Shown: in pieces, positions 44,752-54,090 of the stretch | Layout of the letters: each line of letters starts with the position of its first letter | How positions within the stretch are numbered: position 1 is the stretch's first letter | NCBI GenBank assembly: GCA_030668485.1 | Contig: DAOUTW010000004.1 | Span: forward strand, 1-64,000 | DNA: 64,000 bases | Direction of reading: 5' to 3' | Source of the DNA: Candidatus Zixiibacteriota bacterium | GTDB taxonomy: Bacteria > Zixibacteria > MSB-5A5 > GN15 > JAAZOE01 | Notes under the pieces: generated by a model | Told to the model about the DNA's origin: nothing | Seen by the model: only the letters and a program-made list of their open reading frames with translations | Database searches by the model: none | Translations under genes and position numbers: made by a program

Positions 44752-44798
44752 GGCTGGCAGATAGGTATTGCCTTTAACCAAAAATTCTTAACAGATAA

Positions 44799-44828
44799 CA
44801 AAAAGGCCGGATATCTAACCGGCCTTTT
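44799..44828 (+). terminator. Terminator after M3 peptidase gene
   Basis: AAAAGGCCGG / CCGGCCTTTT, a 10-bp stem including the A/T tails; bidirectional. Confidence 0.9.
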
Positions 44829-44834
44829 CACATT

Positions 44835-44862
44835 TGGCAGCGGTACGCCGATTCCAACCTCT
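44835..44862 (-). other. tRNA-3'-end-like scar C
   Basis: On the minus strand AGAGGTTGGAATCGGCG, TACCGCT, G, CCA. The acceptor-like TACCGCT is identical to that of tRNA-Glu 3 kb further on. The segment also matches scar B at AGAGGTT and beyond. Confidence 0.5.
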
Positions 44863-45116
44863 ATGGAAGCTATCAGTGCCGATTAATATATCGTTTTCGT
44901 GCACAAAAACAGGGCATTCGAGAACTGGGTAATCACCCACACAACCCTGAAAATTGTTAGGGTAGCTTGGGTAGTGTATATATGGTGGGTATTTTTTGCT
45001 TGTATAGGGTTGTTTAGCCCATATATTATAATTAGTGGCTTCTTTGCATGAGTACTATCCGCAACCCAGAATTATGTATCTGTTTAATGTTAATTTAGCT
45101 TATCCGGGAGGGGATC

Positions 45117-47780
45117 ATGAAGTATTCCATAATTCTTGGTATATGGATGGCAATATTGTGGACAATCCCGGGTTTTGCTCAGGATTCACTCCAAATTGTC
45201 ACCTTATCACCCCCGCAGTATGATTTGGATGTACCGGCAAGCTCCAATATTATAGTAACATTCAACGCTGACATCAATGAAACGACAATTAATGAAAACA
45301 CCTTTGTTGTCAATGGAGCCATGACGGGACGCACCCCGGGAATGGTCAGCTATAATGATATTCAAAAGACAGCTACATTCTATCCGAGCGCTGATTTCGC
45401 CGTTGGGGAGGTTGTTTTGGTCAGTTTGTCTTCAGCCATTATGTCGCTTGACGGAGCAAATCTGGAAAACGGTTTCACATGGTCATTTACAATCGGGGTC
45501 AGCAACGAAAGCCCGGGTACTTTCTTCCTCGATTCAATTTACCGTCTCGGCGGATCATATCCGGTATCGGTGCAGGCCGTGAATATAAACGGAGATGCAT
45601 ACCTTGACATTGTTTTGGTATGCCAATATGCCGATTCGATTAAGTACTTTCTGAATAACGGTGAAGGCAAATTTACAGAGCAGCATGGCTTTTGGATCGG
45701 TTTGAATCCGGTCAGTGTATTCCCTGCCGATCTTGATGGAGACAACAATATCGACCTTGCAGTAGCTAATGTTGAATCTGACAACCTAGTTGTCCTCCTC
45801 AACGACGGTATGTCCGGTTTTATCCGTGATACATCTTATATCACCGGCGATGGCGCCCATTTCGTATGTGGCGGAGACTTTGACGCCGATACCGACATCG
45901 ATCTTGCCGTCATCAACAGTCTTTCCAATAATATCGCCATCCTGTCAAATGACGGTTCCGGCGCCTTCGTTATCTCATCCACCTTCGCCACCGATATCGA
46001 TCCGCAATCGATATGTGCGGCCGATCTCGACAATGACGGCGATATTGATCTGGCCAATTCAAACAACGGGTCAGGCACGATTACGGTCTATCACAATGAA
46101 GGCGGCGGCACGTTTTCGACACCGTCGACTTATCCGATAGGCAACTCGCCACGCATCATAATGGCTGCCGACCTTGACGGCGATGGCGATGCGGACCTCG
46201 CCTGCGCCAATAATCATTTTGATTACAACAGCATATCAATTCTTAAAAATAACGGCGACGGAACCTTCGCCGATCATATAGAATATAATGCCGGTTCACA
46301 CCCTTTTTGCGTATCCGGAGGGGATCTTGACGGCGATGGCGATATCGACCTGCTCACAGGAAGTTGGGGTACCAACGGCCTACAGATTCATTTTAATGAC
46401 GGGAGTGGCGTATTTGATTCCACGATAGGTATACGTAATGGGGGCTATAATTCTATATTTGCTGCCGATCTTACCGGAACCGGAACGCTTGATCTGGCCG
46501 TCACTTATGTCAATGCTCTTCATAACCTGTCCATCTTCTATAATCGTGAGTACCGGTGTGTTGATTCCGATGAAGATGGATTTGGTGATCCCGGTTATCC
46601 GGACAATGAATGCGAACTCGATAACTGCCCCTATGCGTATAATCCGAGCCAAGAGGATTTCGATTCGGATGGTATGGGCGATTCCTGCGACACCGATTAT
46701 GATGGCGATGATGTAGATAATTCCATAGATAATTGTCTGTTCTTATTCAATCCGGATCAGGCCGATTCAAACGGCGACGGTATCGGCGACGCCTGCGACT
46801 ATGATCTGGATTGGGACGGCGTCCCCAATGAAGAGGACAATTGCGTTCTTGAATATAATCCGGACCAGACCGACCTTGACAAAAACAACCAGGGCGATTC
46901 CTGTGATGTGGATATGGACGGGGATGGCTTAACCAATGATATCGATAACTGCGTGTATAATTTCAATCCCGACCAGGCCGATTCTAATAGCGACGGTACC
47001 GGCGATGTCTGCGATATGCCGATGCAGGTGGGCATGAGAGTTGCGGAATTTGACCAAACGGCGATAGTAGATACCCTGTATGTCGGCGGGGAATACGAAT
47101 TTCAGATACTAATTGAGAACGAGCCATTTGTCTCGATGTTGCTTTATTTCCGCATTTGGTCGGATGATGGGACCGTCTGGTCATGGATTAGTCGAGCCGG
47201 TGGTAATATGTATTTCTACGATGGTATCGCGGCTGTCACGGACGTCGAGGGCAGTCGGATATATCCCATGAATGACGTCTTCGAAGATCGTGCCGAGGTA
47301 AAGGAGTACAGTTTCGATGGCATCTCACCCGACACCCTGAATATTAATGGAGTGTCGTGGTTCGGCCTCGGTATGCCACCCGGGAGATTGGAACACGTCC
47401 TTTCCATACATTTCACCGTTTCTCACATAACGGATCCGGATGGGGTAGGCACGATCTGCATAGATACGGTCTATTCTCCGCCCTTCGAGCGTGTGTGGTT
47501 TGAAACACACTACCCGACGCCCAGCTTAATACCGAACATCCTTATTCCGGAAGGCGGCTTGTGTTTACCGGTCACTTATGTATGCGGCGACGCCAATTCT
47601 GATGCCGAAACCAATATCGGGGATGCCGTATTCATTATTAATTATGTTTTTAACAATGGAGATGCGCCCGCCCAGCCACAGGCCGCGGATGCCAACTGCG
47701 ATGGCGACATCAATGTGGGCGACGCGGTCTATCTGATTGCCTACGTATTCAAGGGTGGCCCTGAACCCTGCTGCCCGTGA
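45117..47780 (+). CDS. Large secreted FG-GAP/VCBS repeat protein with thrombospondin-3 repeats and dockerin
   Basis: The 887-residue product has a signal peptide (IILGIWMAILWTIPGFAQ), a Big_5 Ig-like domain at about 23-125 (PPQYDLDVPASSNIIVTFN), and FG-GAP/VCBS beta-propeller repeats at about 135-475 (VSVFPADLDGDNNIDLAVAN and similar Asp-rich calcium loops about every 47 residues). Thrombospondin type 3 repeats run at about 480-635 (DSDGMGDSCDTDYDGDDVD and similar). A beta-rich domain of unknown type and a dockerin pair from about 822 ending in PEPCCP complete it. No catalytic motif is seen. It is probably a calcium-rich surface or matrix protein. GGGAGGGG precedes ATG 45117. A long hairpin terminator shared with the convergent tRNA follows. 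Confidence 0.88.
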   Translation: MKYSIILGIWMAILWTIPGFAQDSLQIVTLSPPQYDLDVPASSNIIVTFNADINETTINENTFVVNGAMTGRTPGMVSYNDIQKTATFYPSADFAVGEVVLVSLSSAIMSLDGANLENGFTWSFTIGVSNESPGTFFLDSIYRLGGSYPVSVQAVNINGDAYLDIVLVCQYADSIKYFLNNGEGKFTEQHGFWIGLNPVSVFPADLDGDNNIDLAVANVESDNLVVLLNDGMSGFIRDTSYITGDGAHFVCGGDFDADTDIDLAVINSLSNNIAILSNDGSGAFVISSTFATDIDPQSICAADLDNDGDIDLANSNNGSGTITVYHNEGGGTFSTPSTYPIGNSPRIIMAADLDGDGDADLACANNHFDYNSISILKNNGDGTFADHIEYNAGSHPFCVSGGDLDGDGDIDLLTGSWGTNGLQIHFNDGSGVFDSTIGIRNGGYNSIFAADLTGTGTLDLAVTYVNALHNLSIFYNREYRCVDSDEDGFGDPGYPDNECELDNCPYAYNPSQEDFDSDGMGDSCDTDYDGDDVDNSIDNCLFLFNPDQADSNGDGIGDACDYDLDWDGVPNEEDNCVLEYNPDQTDLDKNNQGDSCDVDMDGDGLTNDIDNCVYNFNPDQADSNSDGTGDVCDMPMQVGMRVAEFDQTAIVDTLYVGGEYEFQILIENEPFVSMLLYFRIWSDDGTVWSWISRAGGNMYFYDGIAAVTDVEGSRIYPMNDVFEDRAEVKEYSFDGISPDTLNINGVSWFGLGMPPGRLEHVLSIHFTVSHITDPDGVGTICIDTVYSPPFERVWFETHYPTPSLIPNILIPEGGLCLPVTYVCGDANSDAETNIGDAVFIINYVFNNGDAPAQPQAADANCDGDINVGDAVYLIAYVFKGGPEPCCP

Positions 47781-47804
47781 TTCTCCAAGATACAATTTTA
47801 ATAT

Positions 47805-47840
47805 GGCAGAAAGGCCGGTGATGTCACCGGCCTTCCTGCC
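47805..47840. terminator. Bidirectional terminator between FG-GAP gene and tRNA-Glu
   Basis: AAGGCCGGTGA-TG-TCACCGGCCTT with outer GGCAG/CTGCC pairing. It lies 25 bases after the protein gene and 8 bases past the tRNA 3' end on the minus strand. Confidence 0.8.
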
Positions 47841-47847
47841 AAGAATG

Positions 47848-47919
47848 TAGCGGTACGGGGAATTGAACCCCGGTTTGATGGCTGAGAACCACCCGTCCTA
47901 ACCACTAGACGATACCGCC
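47848..47919 (-). tRNA. tRNA-Glu (anticodon CTC)
   Basis: Minus-strand sequence folds as a 72-base tRNA: acceptor GGCGGTA/TACCGCT, D-arm GTCTAGTGGTTAGGAC, anticodon stem GGTGG/CCATC with loop TTCTCAG (anticodon CTC at loop positions 3-5), variable AAAC, T-arm CGGGG-TTCAATT-CCCCG, discriminator A. CCA is not encoded. The D-arm matches the usual tRNA-Glu TCGTCTAGNGG pattern. Confidence 0.95.
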
Positions 47920-48431
47920 ATAAATTTTTTCGCCCGGACTAAAAAGCCCGGGCATAACCCTCAATGCAGAGTTCACACACCATCAACCACACCGAAGGGC
48001 ACCCTAAATATATTAGCATCGCGCCGAATGTCAACTATGATATTTAAATTTGAGACAAGATTTGAGCTTCTGACGTATGTTTTATTATTCCTGTAAGTTG
48101 CTTGTACACAAGAGTTTGTGTTAGGCTAAAAATCGTGGTTAGGTAATGTTTTGATAGGTATTGGGTTAACGGCACAAATCAACGGATATTTTAGTAATAT
48201 TAATTCTGTCGATAGGAAAGACGACAAACAAAATCCTGTATTTGCTTCATTTATGAGCCCAAATGTGGAATAATCTTTTGAAAATCGGTCCAAGTTCCGT
48301 AATATATAGGACTTAAAATATTTGATCGGGCTTATGATAAAACGACATAACAGTCACCGAAATGCCCGTCGTGAAATGATGGCCTAATAAAGGCGAACAG
48401 AAATCGTGAGTATTCCCGTAAAGGATTGCAG
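47920..48431. other. Intergenic region upstream of the haem operon
   Basis: No gene seen. It holds a 21-base sequence (47969-47989) repeated at 59422-59442 and an AT-rich stretch (48010-48400) with no clear promoter or RNA fold that I could recognise. The haem operon promoter is presumably inside it. Confidence 0.5.
47969..47989 (+). repeat. 21-bp exact repeat, copy 1
   Basis: Begins GAGTTCACACACC and ends ATCAACCA. The identical 21 bases occur at 59422-59442, upstream of the histone-like gene, in the same orientation. Confidence 0.75.
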
Positions 48432-49352
48432 GTGAAAGAGATAGTTATTGGAACCCGGGGGTCGCAACTGGCCCTGTGGCAGGCTGAATTCATAACAGCG
48501 CAACTGTCGAAAATAACCCCGATACCGGTCAGGCTGGAGATTATAAAGACCCAGGGTGATAAAATTCAGCATTTGTCATTCGACAAGTTGGAAGGCAAGG
48601 GATTTTTTACCAAAGAACTCGAAGATGCCCTCCTGGAGAGCAATATCGACCTCGCCGTTCACTCCCTGAAGGACCTGATGACCACTATGCCGGATGGATT
48701 AACTCTGGCGGCGACCGGCTTTCGTGAAGATAACCGTGAAGCGGTGTTGATCAGGAAAGAATCGTTCGATCCCGGCCAGCCTTTGAAGGTAAAAAGGGGT
48801 GGAATAATCGGCAGTTCATCGGTGCGCCGGCAGTGTCAAATAGTCGACTTGTCGCCCGATCTGACTATAAAAGATTTGCGGGGCAATGTCCCGACCCGGA
48901 TCAATAAGCTGAGGGAAGGGCAATATGATGCCATAATCCTGGCTTTTGCCGGTTTGAAACGTCTGGAACTCGACCTTTCCGATCTTGAGGTGCAGATTCA
49001 GGAATGTGACATATTCCTCCCGGCACCGGGGCAGGGGATTCTGGGGATTCAGACTCGTGAGGATAATACCGAGGTCAATGAGGTGATTGCGAAGCTTGAT
49101 GATCCGTCGGCTCGCACCCAAACCGGTTTGGAGCGGGGGCTTTTGGCCCGCTTCGAGGGCGGATGCCAGCTTCCGCTGGGTGTTTATTCCGAAATAGACG
49201 GTGAAAACCTGAGTTTGCATGCGGTGCTCGGATGTCGTCGTGAGGAGCGTTGGGTCGGTCTGGCGAAGTATTCCGAAAGCGGGATAGAGATCGAACCGAT
49301 GGTTGAAAATGCGTATAAGAATTTGACGACTCAATGTGAGTCTATGATATAA
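48432..49352 (+). CDS. hemC: Porphobilinogen deaminase (hydroxymethylbilane synthase)
   Basis: HemC joins four porphobilinogens into hydroxymethylbilane. The 306 residues begin KEIVIGTRGSQLALWQAEFI and include SLKDLMTTMPDGL near 73, GSSSVRRQCQ near 127, LRGNVPTRINKL near 145, and the dipyrromethane-cofactor Cys in RFEGGCQLPLGVYSE near 242. GTG 48432 has AAGGA six bases upstream; TTG 48426 has no room for a ribosome site. First gene of a seven-gene haem operon. HemA and HemD genes, usual neighbours of hemC, are not present here. Confidence 0.95.
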   Translation: MKEIVIGTRGSQLALWQAEFITAQLSKITPIPVRLEIIKTQGDKIQHLSFDKLEGKGFFTKELEDALLESNIDLAVHSLKDLMTTMPDGLTLAATGFREDNREAVLIRKESFDPGQPLKVKRGGIIGSSSVRRQCQIVDLSPDLTIKDLRGNVPTRINKLREGQYDAIILAFAGLKRLELDLSDLEVQIQECDIFLPAPGQGILGIQTREDNTEVNEVIAKLDDPSARTQTGLERGLLARFEGGCQLPLGVYSEIDGENLSLHAVLGCRREERWVGLAKYSESGIEIEPMVENAYKNLTTQCESMI

Positions 49353-49361
49353 ACGAGGTGA

Positions 49362-50345
49362 ATGATGAGTGATCTGATGTACCGGCCGCGGAGACGTCGC
49401 CGGAACAAAATAATCCGCGATCTGGTAGGTGAGACCGGAATTCGCCGGGATGGTTTGATTCAGCCGTATTTTGTCTGCGATGGCAAAGGGATCAAGCATG
49501 AGATTGAATCGATGCCGGGTATTTATCGCGAATCGATCGATTCCCTGATGAAAACGATTGAAAAAGATTTCAAAACGGGACTGAAACGGATCATGATTTT
49601 CGGCGTCCCCGATCATAAAGATGCCGATGCATCGGCGGCCGTCGACTCTGATTCCATTGTTCCCCAGGCGATCGGGAAGCTGAAACAGAAATATGGTGAG
49701 GAATTGTTTGTCTCGGCCGATGTCTGCCTCTGTGCCTACACCGATAGCGGTCATTGCGGATTGATCAAAAACGGTCAGGTCGATAATGACAGCACCCTCC
49801 CGGTTCTGGCTGAAATGGCGGTCTCGCTGGCTGAAGCCGGATGCGATTGTGTTGGACCATCGGATATGATGGATGGCCGGGTGGAAATAATCCGCGAGGA
49901 ACTCGATGCCGCAGGCTTTACCGACACTCTGATTATGGCTTATACCGCTAAATACGCTTCGTCATACTACGGCCCGTTCCGCGATGCCTGTGAGTCGGCA
50001 CCGGGTGAAGGCGACCGGCGCGGTTATCAGATGGATTTTCGCAATCGTCGCGAGGCGATGACCGAATTGGAACTGGACGATGAGGAAGGGGCTGATATCG
50101 TGATGGTCAAACCGGCCCTGGCCTATCTTGATATCATCGCCGATTTCCGGCGTCTCACGCAGCTTCCGGTGGCGGCCTATAATGTGTCCGGTGAGTACAC
50201 TATGGTGAAACTTATGGCCCGCGAAAAGGTTGTAGATGAGAAAGAACTGGTGCTGGAAAACCTGACAGCGATAACACGAGCGGGAGCCGATATTATTCTG
50301 ACCTACCATCTGCGTGATATCCTCAAAGGAGGTTGGCTTGACTGA
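49362..50345 (+). CDS. hemB: Porphobilinogen synthase (delta-aminolevulinate dehydratase)
   Basis: HemB condenses two aminolevulinates to porphobilinogen. The 327 residues show the RMRRLR-like start (YRPRRRRRNKIIRDLVGET), the zinc-type metal site DVCLCAYTDSGHCG near residue 124, YTAKYASSYYGPFRDA near 195 with the first Schiff-base Lys, and VMVKPALAYLDII near 250 with the second. Metal-site cysteines point to a zinc-dependent enzyme. GAGGTG precedes ATG 49362. The hemL ribosome site lies inside its 3' end. Confidence 0.96.
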   Translation: MMSDLMYRPRRRRRNKIIRDLVGETGIRRDGLIQPYFVCDGKGIKHEIESMPGIYRESIDSLMKTIEKDFKTGLKRIMIFGVPDHKDADASAAVDSDSIVPQAIGKLKQKYGEELFVSADVCLCAYTDSGHCGLIKNGQVDNDSTLPVLAEMAVSLAEAGCDCVGPSDMMDGRVEIIREELDAAGFTDTLIMAYTAKYASSYYGPFRDACESAPGEGDRRGYQMDFRNRREAMTELELDDEEGADIVMVKPALAYLDIIADFRRLTQLPVAAYNVSGEYTMVKLMAREKVVDEKELVLENLTAITRAGADIILTYHLRDILKGGWLD

Positions 50346-51618
50346 CAGGCCGCATTCGGACAAACTATATGATCGCGCCACTCGGGTGATACCGGGGGGC
50401 GTCAATTCTCCGGTAAGGGCTTTCGGAGCGGTCGGCGGTCGGCCGCCGTTTATCGACCGGGGGCTGGGGGCGGAACTGATCGACAGCGATGGGCATCGCT
50501 ATATCGATTTTTGCTGCAGTTGGGGGCCGTTGATACTGGGGCATGCTCATCCCAAAGTATTAAAGACTATTCAGGCCACGGCGGCCAGAGGTTGCAGTTT
50601 CGGAGCCACGACTGCGTTAGAGGTTGAACTGGCCGAATTTGTGACCGGCAAAGTCGGACCTCTGGAAAAGGTCAGGTTTGTGTCATCCGGGACCGAGGCG
50701 GTCATGTCTGCGGTTCGCCTGGCGCGCGGATTTACCGGGCGGGATAAGATCATCAAATTCAACGGCTGTTATCACGGCCATTCCGATTACCTGCTGGTCA
50801 AGGCCGGTTCGGGCCTGGCGACTTTCGGGGAACCTTCTTCGGGAGGTGTTCCGGCCTCGTTTGCGGCTGAAACATTGGTGGCCGACCTCGACGATCAGGA
50901 AGGTGTCGAAAAATATTTCGAAAAGTACGGCGATGATATCGCCTGTGTGATTATCGAACCGATCCCGGCCAACAACGGTTTACTTTTGCAGCGTCCGGAG
51001 TTTTTACACTTTTTGCGGGAAATTACCGCGAAGCATGGCGCCCTTTTGATTTTCGATGAGGTTATTTCCGGCTTTAGGGTCGGCTGGGGAGGCGCGGCTA
51101 AATTATATGGCATCACACCGGATTTGATGACGTTCGGAAAAGTAATCGGCGGTGGCATGCCGGTCGGTGGTTTCGGCGGACGCGCTGAGATTATGGATAA
51201 GCTGGCTCCAATGGGGACGGTTTATCAGGCGGGGACTTTGTCGGGCAACCCGGTCGCGATGGCGGCAGGCTTGGCGACGTTGAAGGTCCTTGAGAAGGAA
51301 GACGGATATAATCGCCTGGAAGAACTGGGTGCCTATTTTGAAAATGCTTTGAAAGAAAACTTAGGCGAGGTGCAGGGTACTATTGTACGACAGGGTTCGA
51401 TAATCTGGCTGATTTATCAAAAAGAGATGCCGCGGCGGGCCGATCAAATTGAAGGCGCCGCAATCGATCTCTATAACCGCCATCATCGTGCTATCCTCGA
51501 TCAGGGGATCTATCTGCCGCCCTCGGGTTATGAAGTTATGTTCGTATCGCTGGCACATACGACCGATATGCTTGACCGCGCCGCCGGGATTATCGGAAAA
51601 ACGGCGCAAAGCCTGTAA
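50338..51618 (+). CDS. hemL: Glutamate-1-semialdehyde 2,1-aminomutase
   Basis: HemL is a PLP enzyme that converts glutamate-1-semialdehyde to 5-aminolevulinate, showing that the organism uses the C5 route. The 426 residues have RVIPGGVNSPVRAF near 17, FVSSGTEAVMSAVRLARG near 115, NGCYHGHSDYLLVKAGSG near 143, DEVISGFR near 238 and the PLP Lys in DLMTFGKVIGGGMPVGG near 265. TTG 50338 is preceded by AAAGGAGG with a five-base spacer and overlaps the end of hemB by eight bases. The partner HemA (glutamyl-tRNA reductase) is not in the window. Confidence 0.96.
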   Translation: MTDRPHSDKLYDRATRVIPGGVNSPVRAFGAVGGRPPFIDRGLGAELIDSDGHRYIDFCCSWGPLILGHAHPKVLKTIQATAARGCSFGATTALEVELAEFVTGKVGPLEKVRFVSSGTEAVMSAVRLARGFTGRDKIIKFNGCYHGHSDYLLVKAGSGLATFGEPSSGGVPASFAAETLVADLDDQEGVEKYFEKYGDDIACVIIEPIPANNGLLLQRPEFLHFLREITAKHGALLIFDEVISGFRVGWGGAAKLYGITPDLMTFGKVIGGGMPVGGFGGRAEIMDKLAPMGTVYQAGTLSGNPVAMAAGLATLKVLEKEDGYNRLEELGAYFENALKENLGEVQGTIVRQGSIIWLIYQKEMPRRADQIEGAAIDLYNRHHRAILDQGIYLPPSGYEVMFVSLAHTTDMLDRAAGIIGKTAQSL

Positions 51619-51656
51619 CTCTGGAATCAGATAAACGTAGAATTTGTGGAGATAAT

Positions 51657-52691
51657 ATGCCGGAATTTGATTTTATAAAAGCTGCCTACGGATTGCCGCA
51701 TGACCGGATACCGATATGGATTATGCGCCAGGCGGGTCGCTATCTGCCTGAATACCGCGCGGTGCGTGAAAAAGTGTCGTTTATGGAACTATGCCATTCG
51801 GCGGAGCTGATGGCCGAAGTGACCAAACAGCCGATAGATATTTTCGGATTCGACGCCGCTATTCTCTTTTCCGATATTCTCCTGCCGCTGGAACCGCTCG
51901 GTATCAAGGTTTCGTACGATAACGGTGGTCCGGCATTGACGCCTCAGGTGCGGACACCGGACGATGTCGCACATTTGAAGACATATGAGCCAGCCGATGA
52001 GATGGCGTATGTTCTCGCCGGGATAAAGGAGATCAAGAAGCGGCTCGATGGTATCGTTCCGTTGATCGGTTTCTGCGGATCGCCGTTTACTCTGGCCAGC
52101 TATATGGTCGAGGGCGGCGGATCATCGCGCTTTGCCGAAATTAAGAAGTTTATTTATAATCATCCCAAGGCCGCTCATCGGCTTCTCGGGCAGTTGGCCG
52201 AACAGACCGGGCGGTATTTGAAAGATCAGATTAATGCCGGTGTCGATGTTGTTCAGCTTTTTGATTCCTGGGGCGGTATTCTCCCGCTTGATGCTTACGA
52301 GGAGTTCTCGTTGCGTTATATCAAAATGGCTTTCGAAATCTGCAAGACCGAGGGTGTGCCGCGGATTCTATACCTCAATAACACCGCCCCGTATCTCAAA
52401 CAACTGGCCGAACTCGACTGCGAGGTGATCGGTGTCGACTGGCGCACCGATCTCAACGATGCCATGAATATATTATCGGGGAAAACGATACAGGGAAATC
52501 TCGATCCGCAACTGTTGTTCGGTCCCGGTAAACTGGTACATGAGAAAACCTTGGAATTACTCGAGACCGTCGCCGGCAAGGATAATTTCATTTTCAACCT
52601 GGGACACGGTATCCAGCCGGAGGCGTTGGTCGACAATGTCAAGCTGGTGGTTGAAACGGTCCACTCCTTCAACATTAAAAGAGACCAGTGA
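51657..52691 (+). CDS. hemE: Uroporphyrinogen decarboxylase
   Basis: HemE removes four acetate carboxyls from uroporphyrinogen III to give coproporphyrinogen III. The 344-residue protein has the N-terminal signature PIWIMRQAGRYLPEYR near residue 20 with the active-site Arg residues, FSDILLPLEPLG with the catalytic Asp near 77, GFCGSPFTLASYMVEGGGS near 138 and NLGHGIQPEA near 318. Length is typical. GTGGAG precedes the ATG. Its end overlaps the hemN start (GTG) by four bases. Confidence 0.96.
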   Translation: MPEFDFIKAAYGLPHDRIPIWIMRQAGRYLPEYRAVREKVSFMELCHSAELMAEVTKQPIDIFGFDAAILFSDILLPLEPLGIKVSYDNGGPALTPQVRTPDDVAHLKTYEPADEMAYVLAGIKEIKKRLDGIVPLIGFCGSPFTLASYMVEGGGSSRFAEIKKFIYNHPKAAHRLLGQLAEQTGRYLKDQINAGVDVVQLFDSWGGILPLDAYEEFSLRYIKMAFEICKTEGVPRILYLNNTAPYLKQLAELDCEVIGVDWRTDLNDAMNILSGKTIQGNLDPQLLFGPGKLVHEKTLELLETVAGKDNFIFNLGHGIQPEALVDNVKLVVETVHSFNIKRDQ

Positions 52692-54076
52692 AAGAAAAAA
52701 TAGAAAAAATCGACCGCAGTTTACTGCGGAAGTACGACCGCCCCGGTCCTCGTTATACCAGTTATCCGACGGTACCGGAATGGTCATCCGATTTCGGTCC
52801 TGAAGATTATCGCCAATGTTTGAAACGTCTGGCTACGGAAAAGAAACCGCTCTCGCTATATTTTCATATCCCGTTCTGCAAATCGCGCTGTCTTTATTGC
52901 GGATGCACGACGGTGGTGTCGAAAGATTCCAAACGGGCCGAAATTTATATCGATCATCTTCGTCAAGAGATGGCTCTGGTAGCGGAGCATTTGGCTGACA
53001 ATAACAGAGTTTTCCAACTGCACTGGGGCGGCGGAACGCCGACTTTTTTGACTCTACCGCAAATCGAGAAGCTGTTCGGGTCGATCTCGGATTATTTTAC
53101 ATTCGATGACGAGGCGGAAATGGCGATCGAAGTCGATCCCCGGGTAACGACCGTGGAACATCTGGAACTTCTGCGTCGGCTCGGATTCAATCGTATCTCG
53201 ATGGGGGTGCAGGATTTGACCCCGGTGGTTCAGGAGTTGATCGGTCGCAACCAGACCGCTGAAGAAACGGTCGACCTTTTTAATCATTGCCGTCGACTGG
53301 GATTCTCCGGAATCAATGTCGATCTGATTTACGGCCTTCCGGGTCAGGATGTCAAGAATTTTTCGGATACTATCGATGCGGTGATAAAGATAGGCGCCGA
53401 TCGGGTGGCGGTATACAGTTTTGCTTATTTGCCCGGGGTTAAACCGCATCAGAAACATATTCCCCCGGAAACTTTACCGTCGATGACGGACAAGTATGAT
53501 CTCTTCGCCACGGCGGTTGAGAAATTCCTCTCTGAAGGATATGCGCAGATAGGGATGGATCACTTTGCCAAACCTGAGGATGAATTGTCGGTGGCTCTGG
53601 CCGAGGGGCGTTTGCACCGGAATTTCATGGGGTATACAACCCGCCCTGCAGCCGATTCGTTGGGGTTCGGGATGTCGTCGATCAGTGAATTATCGGGCGC
53701 CTTTGCTCAGAATGTCTCCAAATTGAGCGATTATCAGGATCTGATCTCAAGCGGTGAACCGGCTACATTCAGGGGATGTAATCTCACCCGAGACGATCTT
53801 ATTCGACAGCGCGCCATAATCTCGCTGATGTGCAACTTCACGCTTACTTACGAGGCTATGGACCGGGCTTTCGATATCGATTCACGAAAGTATTTTGAAC
53901 TTGAATTGAACGACCTGAAGCAGTTTATTGACGATGGATTGGCGGAAGTGACGGAGGCCGGCATCAATGTTTTTCCCCGGGGAAGGCTATTCGTCCGCAA
54001 TATCGCCATGGTGTTCGATGCTTATTTGCGGGATGAGGGCAATGAAAACCGTCAGGTTTTTTCTCGCACGATTTAA
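52688..54076 (+). CDS. hemN: Oxygen-independent coproporphyrinogen III dehydrogenase
   Basis: A radical SAM enzyme that converts coproporphyrinogen III to protoporphyrinogen IX without oxygen. The 462 residues include RPGPRYTSYPTVPEW near residue 18, the cluster motif HIPFCKSRCLYCGCTTV near 58, HWGGGTPTFLT near 112, GVQDL and the HemN-specific C-terminal domain (GMDHFAKPEDELSVAL near 295; NFMGYTTRPAADSLGFG near 318). These features and the length support true HemN rather than the HemW look-alike, helped by operon position. GTG start, overlapping hemE. Confidence 0.95.
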   Translation: MKEKIEKIDRSLLRKYDRPGPRYTSYPTVPEWSSDFGPEDYRQCLKRLATEKKPLSLYFHIPFCKSRCLYCGCTTVVSKDSKRAEIYIDHLRQEMALVAEHLADNNRVFQLHWGGGTPTFLTLPQIEKLFGSISDYFTFDDEAEMAIEVDPRVTTVEHLELLRRLGFNRISMGVQDLTPVVQELIGRNQTAEETVDLFNHCRRLGFSGINVDLIYGLPGQDVKNFSDTIDAVIKIGADRVAVYSFAYLPGVKPHQKHIPPETLPSMTDKYDLFATAVEKFLSEGYAQIGMDHFAKPEDELSVALAEGRLHRNFMGYTTRPAADSLGFGMSSISELSGAFAQNVSKLSDYQDLISSGEPATFRGCNLTRDDLIRQRAIISLMCNFTLTYEAMDRAFDIDSRKYFELELNDLKQFIDDGLAEVTEAGINVFPRGRLFVRNIAMVFDAYLRDEGNENRQVFSRTI

Positions 54077-54090
54077 TTAATGGGACGGCA

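Larger units (their letters stand above)
44752..45116. other. Intergenic region: terminator, tRNA-like scar, weak promoter
   Basis: It holds the terminator at 44799-44828 and scar C at 44835-44862. TTGTAT at 45000 and TATTAT at 45024 (18-base spacer) could be a weak promoter for the next gene. No other gene was seen. Confidence 0.5.

Noticed and set aside
52688..54076. HemW (haem chaperone) instead of HemN
   Set aside because: The length, the CxxxCxxCxC motif, the HemN-specific C-terminal region and the haem operon context favour true HemN.
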